Below are positions 24,991-36,090 of a stretch of 64,000 nucleotides of DNA, in pieces. The notes beneath the pieces are model-generated. The model had not been told where the DNA came from and searched no databases. It saw only the letters and a program-made list of their open reading frames with translations. The stretch lies in contig NZ_BNEL01000001.1 in assembly GCF_018327685.1 (NCBI RefSeq), forward strand, positions 2,046,001 to 2,110,000, in the 5' to 3' direction. The stretch is from Streptomyces sp. TS71-3 (GTDB lineage: Bacteria > Actinomycetota > Actinomycetes > Streptomycetales > Streptomycetaceae). Numbering within the stretch: position 1 is the first letter of the stretch; every line of letters begins with the position of its first letter. Made by a program: the position numbers and the translations under genes.

Positions 24991-26304
24991 CTACGCCGCG
25001 GGGCCGCCGGCGGCGCCCACCGGGGTGCCGCGCGCCACGAGGTCCGCCAGGTCGCCCACCACGGCCCCGACCTCCGGCAGGGCGAGCATGCCGAGGCGTG
25101 CCGCGCGGGTCCTGGCGGCGATGGAGGGGTCGCCCAGGACCGCACGGCAGGTGGCGGCGACGCCGTCCGCCGTCCGGTCGGTGATCTCCCGGCCGATACC
25201 CAGCTCCTCGACCCGCTTCGCATTGTGGATCTGGTCGCCGAAGTGCGGCAGGACCGCCAGCGGTGTGGCGGTGCGCAGGGATTCGCGGATGCTGTTGAAG
25301 CCGCCGTGCGTGACGAACGCGTCGACGGACTCCAGCAGCAGCGGCTGCGGAACCCGATCGGTCAGGTGGACGTGGCCGGGCAGCCCGGACCTGTCCACGG
25401 GCAGCCCGCCGGTGGCCACGACGGCGGTGCAGCCGTCGAGCTGCGCCACCCCCTCGACGATGGCCCCGAGCGTCTCGACGGGGTCGGGGCCGGTCACCAG
25501 CGCCAACGGCGAGGGGGTGTCCGACTCCGGCACGGCGTGCCGTATCGGCAGCGCCGTGCCGATGGCGGCGAGCACCAGGGGCCGGTCGGTGGGCAGGCCG
25601 GCGATCCAGGGCGGCAGCACGGCCTGATGGTCCACCTGGAGCGCCTGCCGGTAGGAGAGGGACGGGGGCAGGTGGCGGGCGAAGGAGAACGCCGGCGGCA
25701 CGTGGTCGATCCGGCCGTACGGCACGACGGACAGCGGGTCGTCCTTCCGCGGCAGGCCGAGCGTGTCGCGCAACGCGTTCAGGCCGCCGTGGAGCAGGCC
25801 GGGGTCCATCACGTTGCTCGCTCCCGAGGGTGTCGCCACCTGCGGGATCCCGGTCTCCTCCGAGATCAGGACGGAACTCATGTCGAAGCCGTCACGCAGG
25901 ATCAGGTCGGGCCAGAAGTCGCGGACGACCGGCCGGACGGCCTCCCGCAGCAGCAGGGCGAGCGGGCCCGCCAGGGCGAGCGCCATCGCCGCCACGATCT
26001 TCTCGTGCCTCGCCTCGAACGCGGTACCCGGCGGGCCGTCCCCACCTCGTGCGGCCTGCTGGGGCAGGCTCCCGGAGGTGAGGCCCGCCGCGGCCAGCGC
26101 CTCGCTGAAGATGTGCCGGGTGTTCTCGCCCCACAGGGCCGGCAGGCAGTCGAGCACCCGCAAGCCGTCGGGCTCGAAGACGTGGCTCAGCTCGGGGGCG
26201 GTGGCCACCAGGACGTCGTGTCCGGCGGCCTTGAGGGAACGGAGCGTCGGGAGTTGGGCGCGCCCGTGCGAGGGGCTGCCGAGCGTGGTGCACAGAACCT
26301 TCAA
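24991..26304 (-). CDS. GT1-family glycosyltransferase (MGT/OleD-like)
   Basis: The protein has 437 residues from TTG 26304, with a GAGAGG ribosome site 8 bases upstream; an in-frame start at 26382 would add an unlikely basic tail. The N-terminus VLCTTLGSPSHGRAQLPTLR..LKAAGHDV and the C-terminal donor site VTHGGFNSIRESLRTATPLAVLPHFGDQ and AKRVEELGIGREI are typical of GT1 enzymes, which move a sugar from an NDP-sugar to a small molecule, lipid or antibiotic. No polyketide or sugar biosynthesis genes are adjacent, so it is more likely a macrolide-inactivating or sterol-type enzyme than part of a cluster. The acceptor is unknown. Confidence 0.85.
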   Translation of the reverse strand: MKVLCTTLGSPSHGRAQLPTLRSLKAAGHDVLVATAPELSHVFEPDGLRVLDCLPALWGENTRHIFSEALAAAGLTSGSLPQQAARGGDGPPGTAFEARHEKIVAAMALALAGPLALLLREAVRPVVRDFWPDLILRDGFDMSSVLISEETGIPQVATPSGASNVMDPGLLHGGLNALRDTLGLPRKDDPLSVVPYGRIDHVPPAFSFARHLPPSLSYRQALQVDHQAVLPPWIAGLPTDRPLVLAAIGTALPIRHAVPESDTPSPLALVTGPDPVETLGAIVEGVAQLDGCTAVVATGGLPVDRSGLPGHVHLTDRVPQPLLLESVDAFVTHGGFNSIRESLRTATPLAVLPHFGDQIHNAKRVEELGIGREITDRTADGVAATCRAVLGDPSIAARTRAARLGMLALPEVGAVVGDLADLVARGTPVGAAGGPAA

Positions 26305-26510
26305 GGACGGACCTCTCTGATCGTGCTTCTTGTGCTTCGTCCGTTGACGGCGAGGTGTCGCAGTACGGAAGATAAGCCGCAATTAGCCGCGAAGAGGCCG
26401 TGAATCTGTTTTGAGCCGGGGAAGAGCCGAAAAGCGTGGGTGTGCGGGGAGCCGTGGTGAGAGCGGGCCTGGCGGGACGCGCCCCCTTGGGGGCCTGACG
26501 CGCCCGGCGC

Positions 26511-27887
<1,377 letters not shown>

Positions 27888-28200
27888 AGGGACTCCTTGC
27901 ATGGGCGGACGGCGACGTCCGCCGTGACGCGAATGTTGGGGGCGCGCGCCGCCCCACCTCAGCGTACGTTCCACCGGAAGTGCTGACGAACCGGGCGGAA
28001 CGGCACGCTTTTCTTGCACCTTCAGCGCCCCCTCGTAAGGGGTGGTGCGGTCGTCTCCGAAACCTCGGAGGGTGGGGTGGTTGCTTGCGCCCGCGCGGCG
28101 GAGCCTGACCCACTGCCTCAAGGGCGTGGGAGGTGCCCCCACGACACAGCCCCGCACCCCTTCGGGCGCGCCTTTATGTGGGGTCGTCCCCGGCCCACCC

Positions 28201-28326
28201 AGGGGCGCGGGGAACTGCGCGACGAGCCACGAGGCCGTGAGATCGCCACCAACCCAAGGGGGCAGTTTCTGTCGTGTCCGGACCACCTGTCGGTGGACGG
28301 TTGCTCGCGCAGTTCCCCGCGCCCCT
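28201..28326. repeat. Inverted pair of the 20-bp GCGCAGTTCCCCGCGCCCCT repeat
   Basis: One reverse copy (28201-28220) and one forward copy (28307-28326) are 86 bases apart in the gap between glyA and sdaA. The rest of this gap (27888-28200) has no supported gene. The same 20-mer recurs in four other gaps of this window. Confidence 0.8.
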
Positions 28327-28370
28327 GAGCGGGCCGGGGCCCAGCCCCGCCGTGGAAGGGGCCCGGCCCG

Positions 28371-29669
28371 CTAGGAGCCCTCGCCCACTCCCGGGTACAG
28401 CGGGTGCCGCGCGGCCAGCGCGGCCACCCGGGCGGCCAGGGCGTCCCGGGCCTCCGCCCCGAACGCCGGCTTGAGCGTCTCGGCGATGACGTCCGCGACC
28501 TCGCGGAAGTCCTCGGCCGTGAAGCCGCGGGTGGCCAGCGCGGGCGTGCCGATGCGCAGGCCCGAGGTGACCATCGGGGGACGGGGGTCGTTCGGGATGG
28601 CGTTGCGGTTGACCGTGATGCCCACCTCGTGGAGGCGGTCCTCGGCCTGCCGGCCGTCCAGCTCGCTGTTGCGCAGGTCCACCAGGACGAGGTGGACGTC
28701 CGTCCCGCCCGACAGGACGGAGACGCCTGCCTCGGCGACGTCCGCGCTGTCCAGGCGCTCGGCCAGGATCTTCGCGCCCTCCAGCGTGCGCTGCTGGCGC
28801 TCCTTGAACTCCTCGCTCGCCGCGATCTTGAAGGCGACCGCCTTCGCCGCGATCACATGCTCCAGCGGCCCGCCCTGCTGGCCGGGGAAGACCGCGCTGT
28901 TGATCTTCTTGGCCAGCTCGGCGGTGGACAGGATCACACCGCCGCGGGGCCCGCCCAGCGTCTTGTGGGTGGTGGTGGTCACCACGTGGGCGTGCGGGAC
29001 CGGGTTCGGGTGCAGTCCGGCCGCCACCAGGCCGGCGAAGTGCGCCATGTCGACCATCAGATAAGCGCCGACCTCGTCCGCGATCCGGCGGAACGCCGCG
29101 AAGTCGAGCTGCCTCGGGTAGGCCGACCAGCCCGCCACGATCAGCTTCGGCCTGGTCTCCTTGGCCTGCCGCTCCACCTCGGCCATGTCGATCCGGCCGG
29201 TCTCGTCGTCGACCTGGTAGGCGACGACGTCGTAGAGCTTGCCGGAGAAGTTGATCTTCATGCCGTGGGTCAGGTGGCCGCCGTGCGCCAGGTTCAGGCC
29301 CATGATCGTGTCGCCGGGGTTCAGGAGTGCGAACATCGCGGCGGCGTTGGCCTGTGCGCCCGAGTGCGGCTGGACGTTGGCATGCTCGGCGCCGAACAGC
29401 GCCTTCACGCGGTCGATGGCGATCTGCTCGACCACGTCGACGTGCTCGCAGCCGCCGTAGTAGCGGCGGCCCGGGTAGCCCTCGGCGTACTTGTTGGTGA
29501 GCACCGAGCCCTGCGCGGCCATCACGGCCACCGGGGCGAAGTTCTCAGAGGCGATCATCTCCAGCGTCGACTGCTGGCGCCGGAGCTCGGCGTCCACGGC
29601 GGCGGCGACGTCCGGGTCCACCTCGTGGAGAGGTATGTCGAGAAGCGAGTGAGGCGAGTGAAGCGACAT
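28371..29669 (-). CDS. glyA: Serine hydroxymethyltransferase
   Basis: The protein has 432 residues from ATG 29669; a GTG one codon earlier is possible. Motifs follow the family: [39 protein letters not shown] and the PLP-lysine site [14 protein letters not shown] (Lys236), then [13 protein letters not shown]. It interconverts glycine plus methylene-tetrahydrofolate and serine plus tetrahydrofolate. It lies downstream of gcvT and gcvH behind the glycine riboswitch, so excess glycine would be turned to one-carbon units and serine. This glyA sits in a catabolic operon, and a second housekeeping glyA elsewhere is common in Streptomyces. Confidence 0.96.
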   Translation of the reverse strand: MSLHSPHSLLDIPLHEVDPDVAAAVDAELRRQQSTLEMIASENFAPVAVMAAQGSVLTNKYAEGYPGRRYYGGCEHVDVVEQIAIDRVKALFGAEHANVQPHSGAQANAAAMFALLNPGDTIMGLNLAHGGHLTHGMKINFSGKLYDVVAYQVDDETGRIDMAEVERQAKETRPKLIVAGWSAYPRQLDFAAFRRIADEVGAYLMVDMAHFAGLVAAGLHPNPVPHAHVVTTTTHKTLGGPRGGVILSTAELAKKINSAVFPGQQGGPLEHVIAAKAVAFKIAASEEFKERQQRTLEGAKILAERLDSADVAEAGVSVLSGGTDVHLVLVDLRNSELDGRQAEDRLHEVGITVNRNAIPNDPRPPMVTSGLRIGTPALATRGFTAEDFREVADVIAETLKPAFGAEARDALAARVAALAARHPLYPGVGEGS

Positions 29670-29719
29670 CACGGTCCCTAAGCGGTTGTCCGGGCATTTC
29701 CCGTCTGAGCGGCCCGCCG

Positions 29720-29785
29720 GACGGCCCGGCGGCGGTGCGCGGGCGCCCGGCGGCGGTGCGGGGCGCCCCGGCAGCGGTGGCGGTG
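29720..29785. repeat. GGCGGCGGTGCGGGGCGCCC-like short repeats between gcvH and glyA
   Basis: Three imperfect GGCGGCGGTGCG units with GGGCGCCC between them fill the 118-base gap. They can fold on themselves and may be a processing or attenuation structure. Confidence 0.45.
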
Positions 29786-29787
29786 GG

Positions 29788-30165
29788 TCAGCCGGCCGAG
29801 AACTCGGTGTACTCGTCGGCGGAGAGCAGGTCGTCCGGCTCTCCGCTCACGCGCACCTTGAACAGCCAGCCGCCCTCGAACGGCGCGGAGTTCACCAGCG
29901 AGGGGTCGTCGACCACGTCGTCGTTGACCTCGGTGACCTCGCCGCTGATCGGCGAATACAGATCGCTGACGGACTTGGTCGACTCCAGCTCTCCGCAGGC
30001 CTCGCCCGCGCTGACCGAGGAGCCGACCTCGGGGAGCTGGGCGTAGACGACGTCGCCGAGCGCGTTGGCCGCGAACTCGGTGATGCCGATCGTCGCCACA
30101 CCGTCCTCGGTGGGCGACACCCACTCGTGCTCCTTGCTGTAGCGAAGCTGCTCGGGGTTGCTCAT
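29788..30165 (-). CDS. gcvH: Glycine cleavage system H protein
   Basis: The protein has 125 residues from ATG 30165, with an AGGAG ribosome site. Family motifs are [32 protein letters not shown], and the lipoylation site [15 protein letters not shown] with Lys64. The lipoyl arm carries the aminomethyl group from the P protein (not in this window) to the T protein encoded just upstream. It is the second gene of the operon. Confidence 0.96.
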   Translation of the reverse strand: MSNPEQLRYSKEHEWVSPTEDGVATIGITEFAANALGDVVYAQLPEVGSSVSAGEACGELESTKSVSDLYSPISGEVTEVNDDVVDDPSLVNSAPFEGGWLFKVRVSGEPDDLLSADEYTEFSAG

Positions 30166-30325
30166 GTGGTGAATTCTCCTGTACGCGGGGGAGTGCTTGT
30201 GAACGGACCGTCTTGCGATGCGAGACGGAGCGGATGGACCCGGCCATGATCGCGCCGGGCGGGGGCGCGGCCCGCGGCGGACACGGGCCCACGGGGGCGT
30301 GAGGGGTGCAGCTCTGCGCCCCGGA

Positions 30326-31504
30326 TCACTTCTTCCGCTGGTAGAACGGCAGGGCCACCACCTCGTAGGGCTCGCGGGCGCCGCGGACGTCCACGGCCAC
30401 GCCCGGCGTGCCCGGAGCCGCACGGTCCGCGTCGACGTAGGCCATCGCGATCGGCCTGCCCAGCGTCGGCGACGGGGCGCCCGAGGTGACCTCGCCGATC
30501 ACCGTACCGTCCGCGGCCGCCACCACGGCGTACCCCGCGCGGGGCACCCTGCGGCCCTCGGCGACCAGGCCGACCAGCCGGCGCGGCGGGGCGCTCTCAG
30601 CGCGCCGGGCGGCCGCTTCGAGCGCCTCGCGCCCGACGAAGTCACCCTGCTTGTCGAACTTCACCACCCGGCCGAGGCCCGCGTCGAACGGCGTGAGCCG
30701 CGTGCTCAGCTCGTTCCCGTACAGCGGCATGCCCGCCTCCAGGCGCAGCGTGTCGCGGCACGACAGCCCGCACGGCACCAGGCCCGCGCCGGCGCCCGCC
30801 TCGGTCAGCGCCGCCCACAGCCGCTCGGCGTCGGCGGGCGCCACGAACAGCTCGAAGCCGTCCTCGCCGGTGTACCCCGTACGGGCGATGAGCGCGGGAA
30901 CGCCCGCGACGGTGCCGGGCGCGCCCGTGTAGTACTTCAGCCCGTCCAGATCGACGTCCGTGAGCGGGGCGAGGATGCCGGGGGAGGCGGGGCCCTGGAC
31001 GGCGAGCAGGGCGTAGGCGTCGCGGTCGTCGCGCACGGCCGCGTCGAACTCGGCGGCACGCTCGGTGAGCGCGGCGAGGACGGTCTCGGCGTTGGCGGCG
31101 TTGGCGACGACCAGGTACTCGGGCGCGGCCTGCCCCGGACCGGCCGCCTGCGACGGAGTGCCCGGCCGGCCCCCGTCGAGCCGGTAGACGATCAGGTCGT
31201 CGAGGATGCCGCCGTCCGCCCGGCAGATCATCGTGTACCGCGCGCGGCTCGGCTTCAGGGCGCCGATGTTGCCGACCAGCGCGTGGTCCAGCAGGGCGGC
31301 GGCGCCGGGCCCGGTGACGGTGAGCTCGCCCATGTGCGAGAGGTCGAAGAGGCCGGCCGCGGTCCGTACGGCCTGGTGCTCCTCGCGCTCGCTGCCGTAC
31401 CGCAGAGGCATGTCCCAGCCCGCGAAGTCGGTCATGGTGGCGCCGAGCGAGCGGTGCACCGCGTCGAGGGCGGTGCGGCGGGGCTGGGCGGCGTCGTGCG
31501 GCAT
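30326..31504 (-). CDS. gcvT: Glycine cleavage system T protein (aminomethyltransferase)
   Basis: The protein has 392 residues. It begins with [35 protein letters not shown], the folate-site region of the family, then [50 protein letters not shown] and [22 protein letters not shown]. It releases ammonia and makes 5,10-methylene-tetrahydrofolate from the aminomethyl-lipoyl H protein. It is the first gene after the glycine riboswitch, so its expression should rise with glycine. Confidence 0.96.
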   Translation of the reverse strand: MPHDAAQPRRTALDAVHRSLGATMTDFAGWDMPLRYGSEREEHQAVRTAAGLFDLSHMGELTVTGPGAAALLDHALVGNIGALKPSRARYTMICRADGGILDDLIVYRLDGGRPGTPSQAAGPGQAAPEYLVVANAANAETVLAALTERAAEFDAAVRDDRDAYALLAVQGPASPGILAPLTDVDLDGLKYYTGAPGTVAGVPALIARTGYTGEDGFELFVAPADAERLWAALTEAGAGAGLVPCGLSCRDTLRLEAGMPLYGNELSTRLTPFDAGLGRVVKFDKQGDFVGREALEAAARRAESAPPRRLVGLVAEGRRVPRAGYAVVAAADGTVIGEVTSGAPSPTLGRPIAMAYVDADRAAPGTPGVAVDVRGAREPYEVVALPFYQRKK

Positions 31505-31564
31505 GAGGGCTCCCGGGTCGGATCAGAGGGTTGCGAGGAAGGACGGGCACGGACGAACGGTGCC

Positions 31565-31783
31565 GTTCCTCCCCCTCTGTCATCGGAACCTGAGAGGTTC
31601 GCCGAGAGCCCGTCTCACGAGGAGACGTCCGGGCGTCCGGGCTTGCACCTTGGGTGGGACCGCCAGGGGCGGCCCGCTTTCCAGAATTGCCTCACCCGCG
31701 CGGTATCGGGGCCTGAGAGATTCAAGGGAGGACTTGCTCCTTCGGCGCCCCGGCCGACGGCCGGAGGCTCTCCCGCGCGGATT
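31565..31783 (-). promoter_or_regulatory. Tandem glycine riboswitch upstream of gcvT
   Basis: Read on the minus strand, the leader contains two similar aptamers: GCGGGAGAGCCTCC ... GCGCCGAAGGAGCAAG ... TGAATCTCTCAGGCCCCGAT, then GGTGCAAGCC ... GGGCTCTCGGCGAACCTCTC and CAGGTTCCGATGACAGAGGG. The repeated GCGCCGAAGGAGCAA and CTCTCAGG(C/T)(C/T)CC(G)AT elements are the glycine aptamer core. Tandem aptamers with a short linker are the typical form, and in front of gcvT they act as a glycine-dependent on switch for glycine breakdown. Confidence 0.88.
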
Positions 31784-32074
31784 CGAGCGGCCTGTATGGA
31801 GTTGGCGGGCACATCATTGCACGGCGCGCAGGCCATGGCAGTGGGGGCGCTTCAGGGGATTGCAGCGGCGCTCGGCGGAAGCCCGCGCTCCGGGGCGCGG
31901 GCGGTGCCGGTCGGCCGGGTGTGACCGGCGGTGGCCCTGCGACACACGCGGAGGACGTGCGCAGACGGGTTCGCGCCAGCCGTCCCATTACCGTTTCTTT
32001 GCACTTTGCGGCGGGCAGACCACGTACCAGCGGGCCGGGAGGGCGGCGCCGGGGCAGGCCGGGGGAGGTCCATC
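31784..32074. other. Divergent promoter region between the gcv operon and the P-loop gene
   Basis: No gene is supported here. The minus-strand promoter of the riboswitch leader should lie around 31790-31840. On the plus strand an AT-richer patch, CATTACCGTTTCTTTGCAC (31986-32004), is a plausible promoter for the gene at 32075. Confidence 0.4.
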
Positions 32075-32773
32075 ATGGAGGGTCCGATCACGGTGCGCGG
32101 CGGGCGCGCGGTGGGCGGTGCGGTGGCCCGGCGTGCGGCGCCAGCCGGGCCCGGGGCACTCGTCACGCCCGGTCCGGGCGCCGTCCGCGACCTGCGGGGG
32201 CACTCCTGGCGTGGGCCCTGGCGCCTGTCGTTCGCCGCGGGCGACCTCGTCGTGGTCTCCGGTCTGCCCGGCAGCGGCAAGTCCACCCTGATGCGCAGGG
32301 CCGTGCGGGGGCACCGCATCGACTCGCAGGACAGCCGCGAGCGCTGGGCGCGGCGGCTGCCCCGGTGGGTGCCGTACGCGCTCTACCGCCCTCTCGTGCG
32401 CCTCGCGCACTTCGCGCGGCTGCGTCGTGCGCTGCGTGACGGGGCGGGGCTCGTCGTGCACGACTGCGGGACGCAGGCGTGGGTGCGGTGGTGGCTCGCC
32501 CGTGTGGCGGCGCGGCGGGGCGCCGCACTGCACCTGGTGCTGCTCGACGTGCCCGCGGGTGCGGCGCTGGCCGGGCAGCGGGCGCGGGGGCGCGGGGTGT
32601 CGTGGTACGCGTTCCTGCGGCACCGCAGGGCCGTGGGGCGGCTCGCGGGGGCTTTGGCAGCCGGCCGATTGCCACACGGCTGCGCGTCCGCGGTCCTCAT
32701 GGACCGCGCAGCATCCGACGACCTCCACACGATCGAATTCGCCGCGCGCCCCGGCTCCGGTGACCCACTCTGA
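32075..32773 (+). CDS. P-loop ATP/GTP-binding protein (AAA_33/zeta-like kinase fold)
   Basis: The protein has 232 residues from ATG 32075, with a GGGGGAGG ribosome site; a longer in-frame start at 31931 has none. The Walker A motif is VVVSGLPGSGKSTLMRR in the middle of the chain, followed by HRIDSQDSRERW, VVHDCGTQ and HLVLLDVPAGAALAGQRARGR. This pattern (Asp/Ser after the P-loop, Arg-rich lid) fits small-molecule or nucleotide kinases of the AAA_33 group. There is no antitoxin partner beside it. The substrate is unknown. It is conserved next to gcvT, from memory. Confidence 0.7.
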   Translation: MEGPITVRGGRAVGGAVARRAAPAGPGALVTPGPGAVRDLRGHSWRGPWRLSFAAGDLVVVSGLPGSGKSTLMRRAVRGHRIDSQDSRERWARRLPRWVPYALYRPLVRLAHFARLRRALRDGAGLVVHDCGTQAWVRWWLARVAARRGAALHLVLLDVPAGAALAGQRARGRGVSWYAFLRHRRAVGRLAGALAAGRLPHGCASAVLMDRAASDDLHTIEFAARPGSGDPL

Positions 32774-32823
32774 GGGTCCGCTCCGGCGGTCCCCGGCCCC
32801 GGCCGGCGGGTGGCGGATACCTT

Positions 32824-33215
32824 GCGCGGTTCCCCGCGCCCCGTCCGCGCCTGCGGCGCCTCAGCGCCGCTGAGGGCCCGGTTGTCCTTCATCTCACGCT
32901 GGCCGATGGGCCGGTCGCGCAGTTCCCCGCGCCCCTCAAGGCGCCTGCGGCGCACTCCGGCGACAGCACCCCGTCCCGCCCAACCGGCTGCAGAAGGCGC
33001 TGGATAAGGGGCGCGGGGGCCGGTGCGAACGACCGGCCACTCAGCGCAGGTTCGAAAGACGCCCAAGACACCGCTGGTCGGTCACCGAAGGGGCCCTGAA
33101 GGGGCGCGGGGAACTGCGCGAGCAGCCCACCACCCAGCGCAGGAACCGGAGACATCCGAGTCCACCCCTCCGGGTGGTCGCGGAAGGCGCCGAAAAGGGG
33201 CGCGGGGAACCGCGC
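32824..33215. repeat. Head-to-head array of the 20-bp intergenic repeat (two forward, two reverse)
   Basis: Forward copies lie at 32824-32843 (GGTTCCCC variant, ending CCCCG) and 32917-32936, and reverse copies at 33100-33119 and 33196-33215. The gap 32774-33444 between the P-loop gene and the first SseB gene has no other supported content. Confidence 0.8.
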
Positions 33216-33444
33216 GACAGGCCGGCACCCCACACCCCCCGGAACGCACCCAAATCACCCCCACCCACCCCGGCGAACCCCCCGGAAGGGAACCCGTACG
33301 CAACCCGCCGCCCACAACAAGCGTCACCCCCGCTGACGTCGGGTTAGGGTGCCACCCGCAGCAGCGGAACAATGCTGTGCACGGCGAGCGACCCACCACC
33401 CGCAGGCCGTGGGCGAACAGGGCAGGACGCAAGGATTGAGAAGC

Positions 33445-34347
33445 ATGGACATACCGCCACAGGCCATGACCCACCCCCATGGCGGCTGGCCGGCCAACGA
33501 GCTCGAAGAGGTGCTGGCCGCCTCCCTGGGCACCCAGGGCGGCCACTTCCCCGGGGCCTCGGGCAGCGGGGGACCGTCCTCGGCGGGGGCCCGCATCCTG
33601 GAAGTCCTGGCCCGCAGCCCCCTGTGGGTGCCGCTGCCCAACGGCGGCGGCCCCGACCACCGGATGCTCGACCTGCCCACCATGGAGCTCGACGGCCAGG
33701 CGTACGTCCCCGTCTTCAGCTCGGAGCAGCAGTTCCGCCAGGTGGTCGGCGACCACATGGCGTTCACCGTCGCGCCGGCCGTGGAGTTCGCGCGCGGGCT
33801 CCAGCCGCAGCTGGGCATCGCCGTCAACCCGGACGGCACGATAGGCATCCCGCTCCCGCCGCCCGCCGTGGCCGAGCTCTGCCGAGCGGGGGGCATTCCG
33901 CTCGACGCGTCCCTGAGCGGCGGCCGGGTGCGGCTCTTCGAGCCCGACTGGCAGGAGGATCCGGTGGAGTTCCTGACCGCCGCCGCCGAGGAGTTCGCGG
34001 CCGGGGACCACGCCGGGGGCGCCGCCTCCCACACCGGCCTGCCCGGCACGGGGGAGCCCGCCGGAGCCGTGCGCAGCGCGCGGCGCTGCCTCGCCAGCGT
34101 CGAGGGCGACGACCCCGTCCTGTTCGTCGGCGTCGAACTCGCCCACCTGGGCCCCCTCGGAATGGCGGAGCACTGGGGCACGGAGGGCCACGACCCCCGC
34201 GAGGCACCGCTCGCCGCCCTGGGCCGCGCGCTCGGCCGGGCCCCGGTCCGCTGGCCCGTCAACCTGGTCCTGCTGGACGTCACTCAGGACCCGGTGGCCG
34301 AGTGGATGCGTGACAAGGTCATCCCGTTCTACACGAGCGCCCGGTGA
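33445..34347 (+). CDS. SseB-family protein (copy 1)
   Basis: The protein has 300 residues from ATG 33445. The N-terminal half has the SseB pattern: NELEEVLAASL, SPLWVPLPNGGG, AYVPVFSSEQQFRQV and VEFARGLQPQLGIAVNPDG; the C-terminal half (VLFVGVELAHLG..., VNLVLLDVTQDPVAEWMRDK) matches the SseB C-terminal domain. SseB in E. coli was named for raised serine sensitivity when over-expressed; its biochemical role is unknown. It is soluble, with no signal peptide. The next gene is a paralogue, and the cluster lies beside the serine/glycine operon. Confidence 0.8.
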   Translation: MDIPPQAMTHPHGGWPANELEEVLAASLGTQGGHFPGASGSGGPSSAGARILEVLARSPLWVPLPNGGGPDHRMLDLPTMELDGQAYVPVFSSEQQFRQVVGDHMAFTVAPAVEFARGLQPQLGIAVNPDGTIGIPLPPPAVAELCRAGGIPLDASLSGGRVRLFEPDWQEDPVEFLTAAAEEFAAGDHAGGAASHTGLPGTGEPAGAVRSARRCLASVEGDDPVLFVGVELAHLGPLGMAEHWGTEGHDPREAPLAALGRALGRAPVRWPVNLVLLDVTQDPVAEWMRDKVIPFYTSAR

Positions 34348-34719
34348 GCCGGCCGGCCGCGGCGTGGCAGCATTCGGGCACCCGCGACCCGGCGTGGCGA
34401 GCGGATCCGGCGGGTGCCGGGCGGTTCGCGAGGCCCACCGCGGCGGCCGACGCGGGACGGTCCGCAGGAGCCTTCCCGGCGGCCCGCAACGCGCCGCACG
34501 GGCGCCCGTCCCACCGGTTCCGTACGTCGAACGGCGCGGCACCGGCACGGGACGCGTCAAGTCGGTACCGGGCGGTGCCGCTTAAGCTGGTTTCATGACC
34601 CGGACGGGCGGTGGCGGGGTACCAGGGTTCCTCGCGTACGGTTCGGTCCGTCCTCCGGTGCTCGGGACGGCCGGGATTCGTCAGTGCGTCACAGCGGATG
34701 CTTCGAAGGAGCGGTCAGG
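34348..34719. other. Spacer between the two SseB-family genes
   Basis: No gene is supported. The only AT-richer stretch is CTTAAGCTGGTTTCATGACC (34580-34599), a possible promoter for the second gene. A weak duplicated CGTGGCAGCATTCG/CGTGGCGAGCGGATC pattern is not convincing. Confidence 0.35.
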
Positions 34720-35574
34720 GTGAGTGCGTCGGGCACGGCAGCGGCCGGGCAGGTCGAGCACATGCTGCGCCAGGTGAAGCCCGGGCGCTATGACGCCTAC
34801 GAGGCGCTGCTCCAGGCGCTCGCCGACCCCGCCGGCGGGCAGGTGTACATGCTGCTCTGGCACGGGCAGGCCGGTTCCCCGGACGCCCAGTACGGGAACA
34901 TGCTGGTCGACGACCACGGCTACGCCCCCTGCGTGACCTCCCCGCAGGAGCTGGCCGTGAGCGGCTGGAACAGGGCGTACGAGCTCGTCGGCGGCGTGGA
35001 GGTCGCCCGCGCCCTCTACCCCGACCACTACGGCCTTTGGCTGAATCCGCACGCGCCGAACGGCGGCGTCGGCATCCCCTGGCTCGACCTGCGGCGGGTG
35101 GCCACCGGCCTGGACCGCCAGCCCGCGGGCCCGTTGCGGATGAGCGAACCCACCATCGAGATCCCGCAGTTCTACGCCCTGCTCACCCAGCACGCCCACC
35201 GCACCGCCGCGGTGCGCTCGCTGCGCCGCGCCTGGGTGCAGCCGGCGATCGGCACCCCGTACCTGGCCATCGGGCTCGACGTGTACGACACCAGCCCGCC
35301 CGCCGTGGATGCCGTCCGGGCGATGATGCAGCAGTCCATCGGCGCGGTGCCGGACGGCCTCTCGGTGTCGACCGTCGCGCTCTTCGACGAGCACGATCCC
35401 GTGGCGATGTGGATGCGGGCCCTCGCCCGGCCCTTCTACGACCGCGAGGCGCACGCGGCGGCCGGTCTCCCCGGCGGCCCCGGCGGCCCGGGTGTCATCG
35501 CCGGCCCGGGCAACCCCGCCTCCTCGCCGGCGCAGCCCACGGGCTACGGCTACCCGCCTCCGGGCGCTTACTGA
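34720..35574 (+). CDS. SseB-family protein (copy 2)
   Basis: The protein has 284 residues from GTG 34720, with GAAGGAG 8 bases upstream. The core reads LLQALADPAGGQVYMLLWHGQAGSPDAQYGNMLVD, FVDYAPCVTSPQELA-like motifs, NPHAPNGGVGIPWLDLRRVATGL and a C-terminal SseB domain (LRRAWVQPAIGTPYLAIGLDVYDTS, DEHDPVAMWMRALARPFYDRE). A Gly/Pro-rich tail of about 35 residues ends in YGYPPPGAY. The same ending pattern (VAEWMRDKVIPFY vs VAMWMRALARPFY) shows it is a paralogue of the gene at 33445. The function is unknown. Confidence 0.78.
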   Translation: MSASGTAAAGQVEHMLRQVKPGRYDAYEALLQALADPAGGQVYMLLWHGQAGSPDAQYGNMLVDDHGYAPCVTSPQELAVSGWNRAYELVGGVEVARALYPDHYGLWLNPHAPNGGVGIPWLDLRRVATGLDRQPAGPLRMSEPTIEIPQFYALLTQHAHRTAAVRSLRRAWVQPAIGTPYLAIGLDVYDTSPPAVDAVRAMMQQSIGAVPDGLSVSTVALFDEHDPVAMWMRALARPFYDREAHAAAGLPGGPGGPGVIAGPGNPASSPAQPTGYGYPPPGAY

Positions 35575-35595
35575 GAAGCCCTGAGAGAGCCCCTC

Positions 35596-35665
35596 GGAAG
35601 AACCCGGAAAACCCCGGAACAGCCCCGGAGAACCCCGGAAGAGCCCCGGAAAATCCCGGAAGTAC
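35596..35665. repeat. Tandem 10-11 bp CCCCGGAAnAn repeats
   Basis: Six to seven near-tandem units of the form AACCCCGGAAG or AGCCCCGGAAA follow the second SseB gene. The rest of the gap up to 36090 is AT-richer and holds the probable promoter region of the oligopeptide operon. Confidence 0.75.
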
Positions 35666-35768
35666 CCGTCGCAGAGCCCTGATGCGGGGCCTGATTCCGC
35701 CCCTGCGGATCCGTTCGAGGGGTGAAAATCGCTTGACTCCGCCCCAGGACACGGTGCGTCATGTGAAT

Positions 35769-35801
35769 GTTACTGGGGGGAATTATGTCTTCTTCAGTAA
35801 C
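35769..35801. promoter_or_regulatory. GTTACTG/CAGTAAC inverted repeat upstream of the oligopeptide transporter operon
   Basis: Arms GTTACTG (35769-35775) and CAGTAAC (35795-35801) are separated by 19 bases in an AT-richer block about 290 bases before the first gene. It could be an operator, as the length suits two half-sites on one helix face. No regulator can be assigned. Confidence 0.4.
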
Positions 35802-36090
35802 AGATGCCCACGCCCCATAAACAACATGGTGACTAATCTCCGCGTTTTTGGGGTTTGTCCGGAATTTCCGGGTGTCCGACCCTCGATTTCTCTCGTCCGG
35901 ATAACGGAACGTCCCAGACAGCATCACGGTTAGGCATCCATTCCCTGTCAAGTCTGGCAACAGATCACGACAGCAATGAAGACTCCCGCTCCAAGGGGCG
36001 GTCGCCCCTGCGTACGAAACGGACGGATCAGGCCGCCACAGCGGCATGTGTGGGCCGGTAACCGCCGGTTTGAGAGGGGTCCCTGCCACG

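Noticed and set aside
24991..26304. Part of an antibiotic biosynthetic gene cluster
   Set aside because: The single glycosyltransferase is flanked by a secreted glycosidase and the serine operon; no polyketide, peptide or sugar biosynthesis genes are present.
32075..32773. Zeta-type toxin
   Set aside because: The P-loop fits, but no epsilon-like antitoxin gene is adjacent and the gene is next to conserved metabolic genes.
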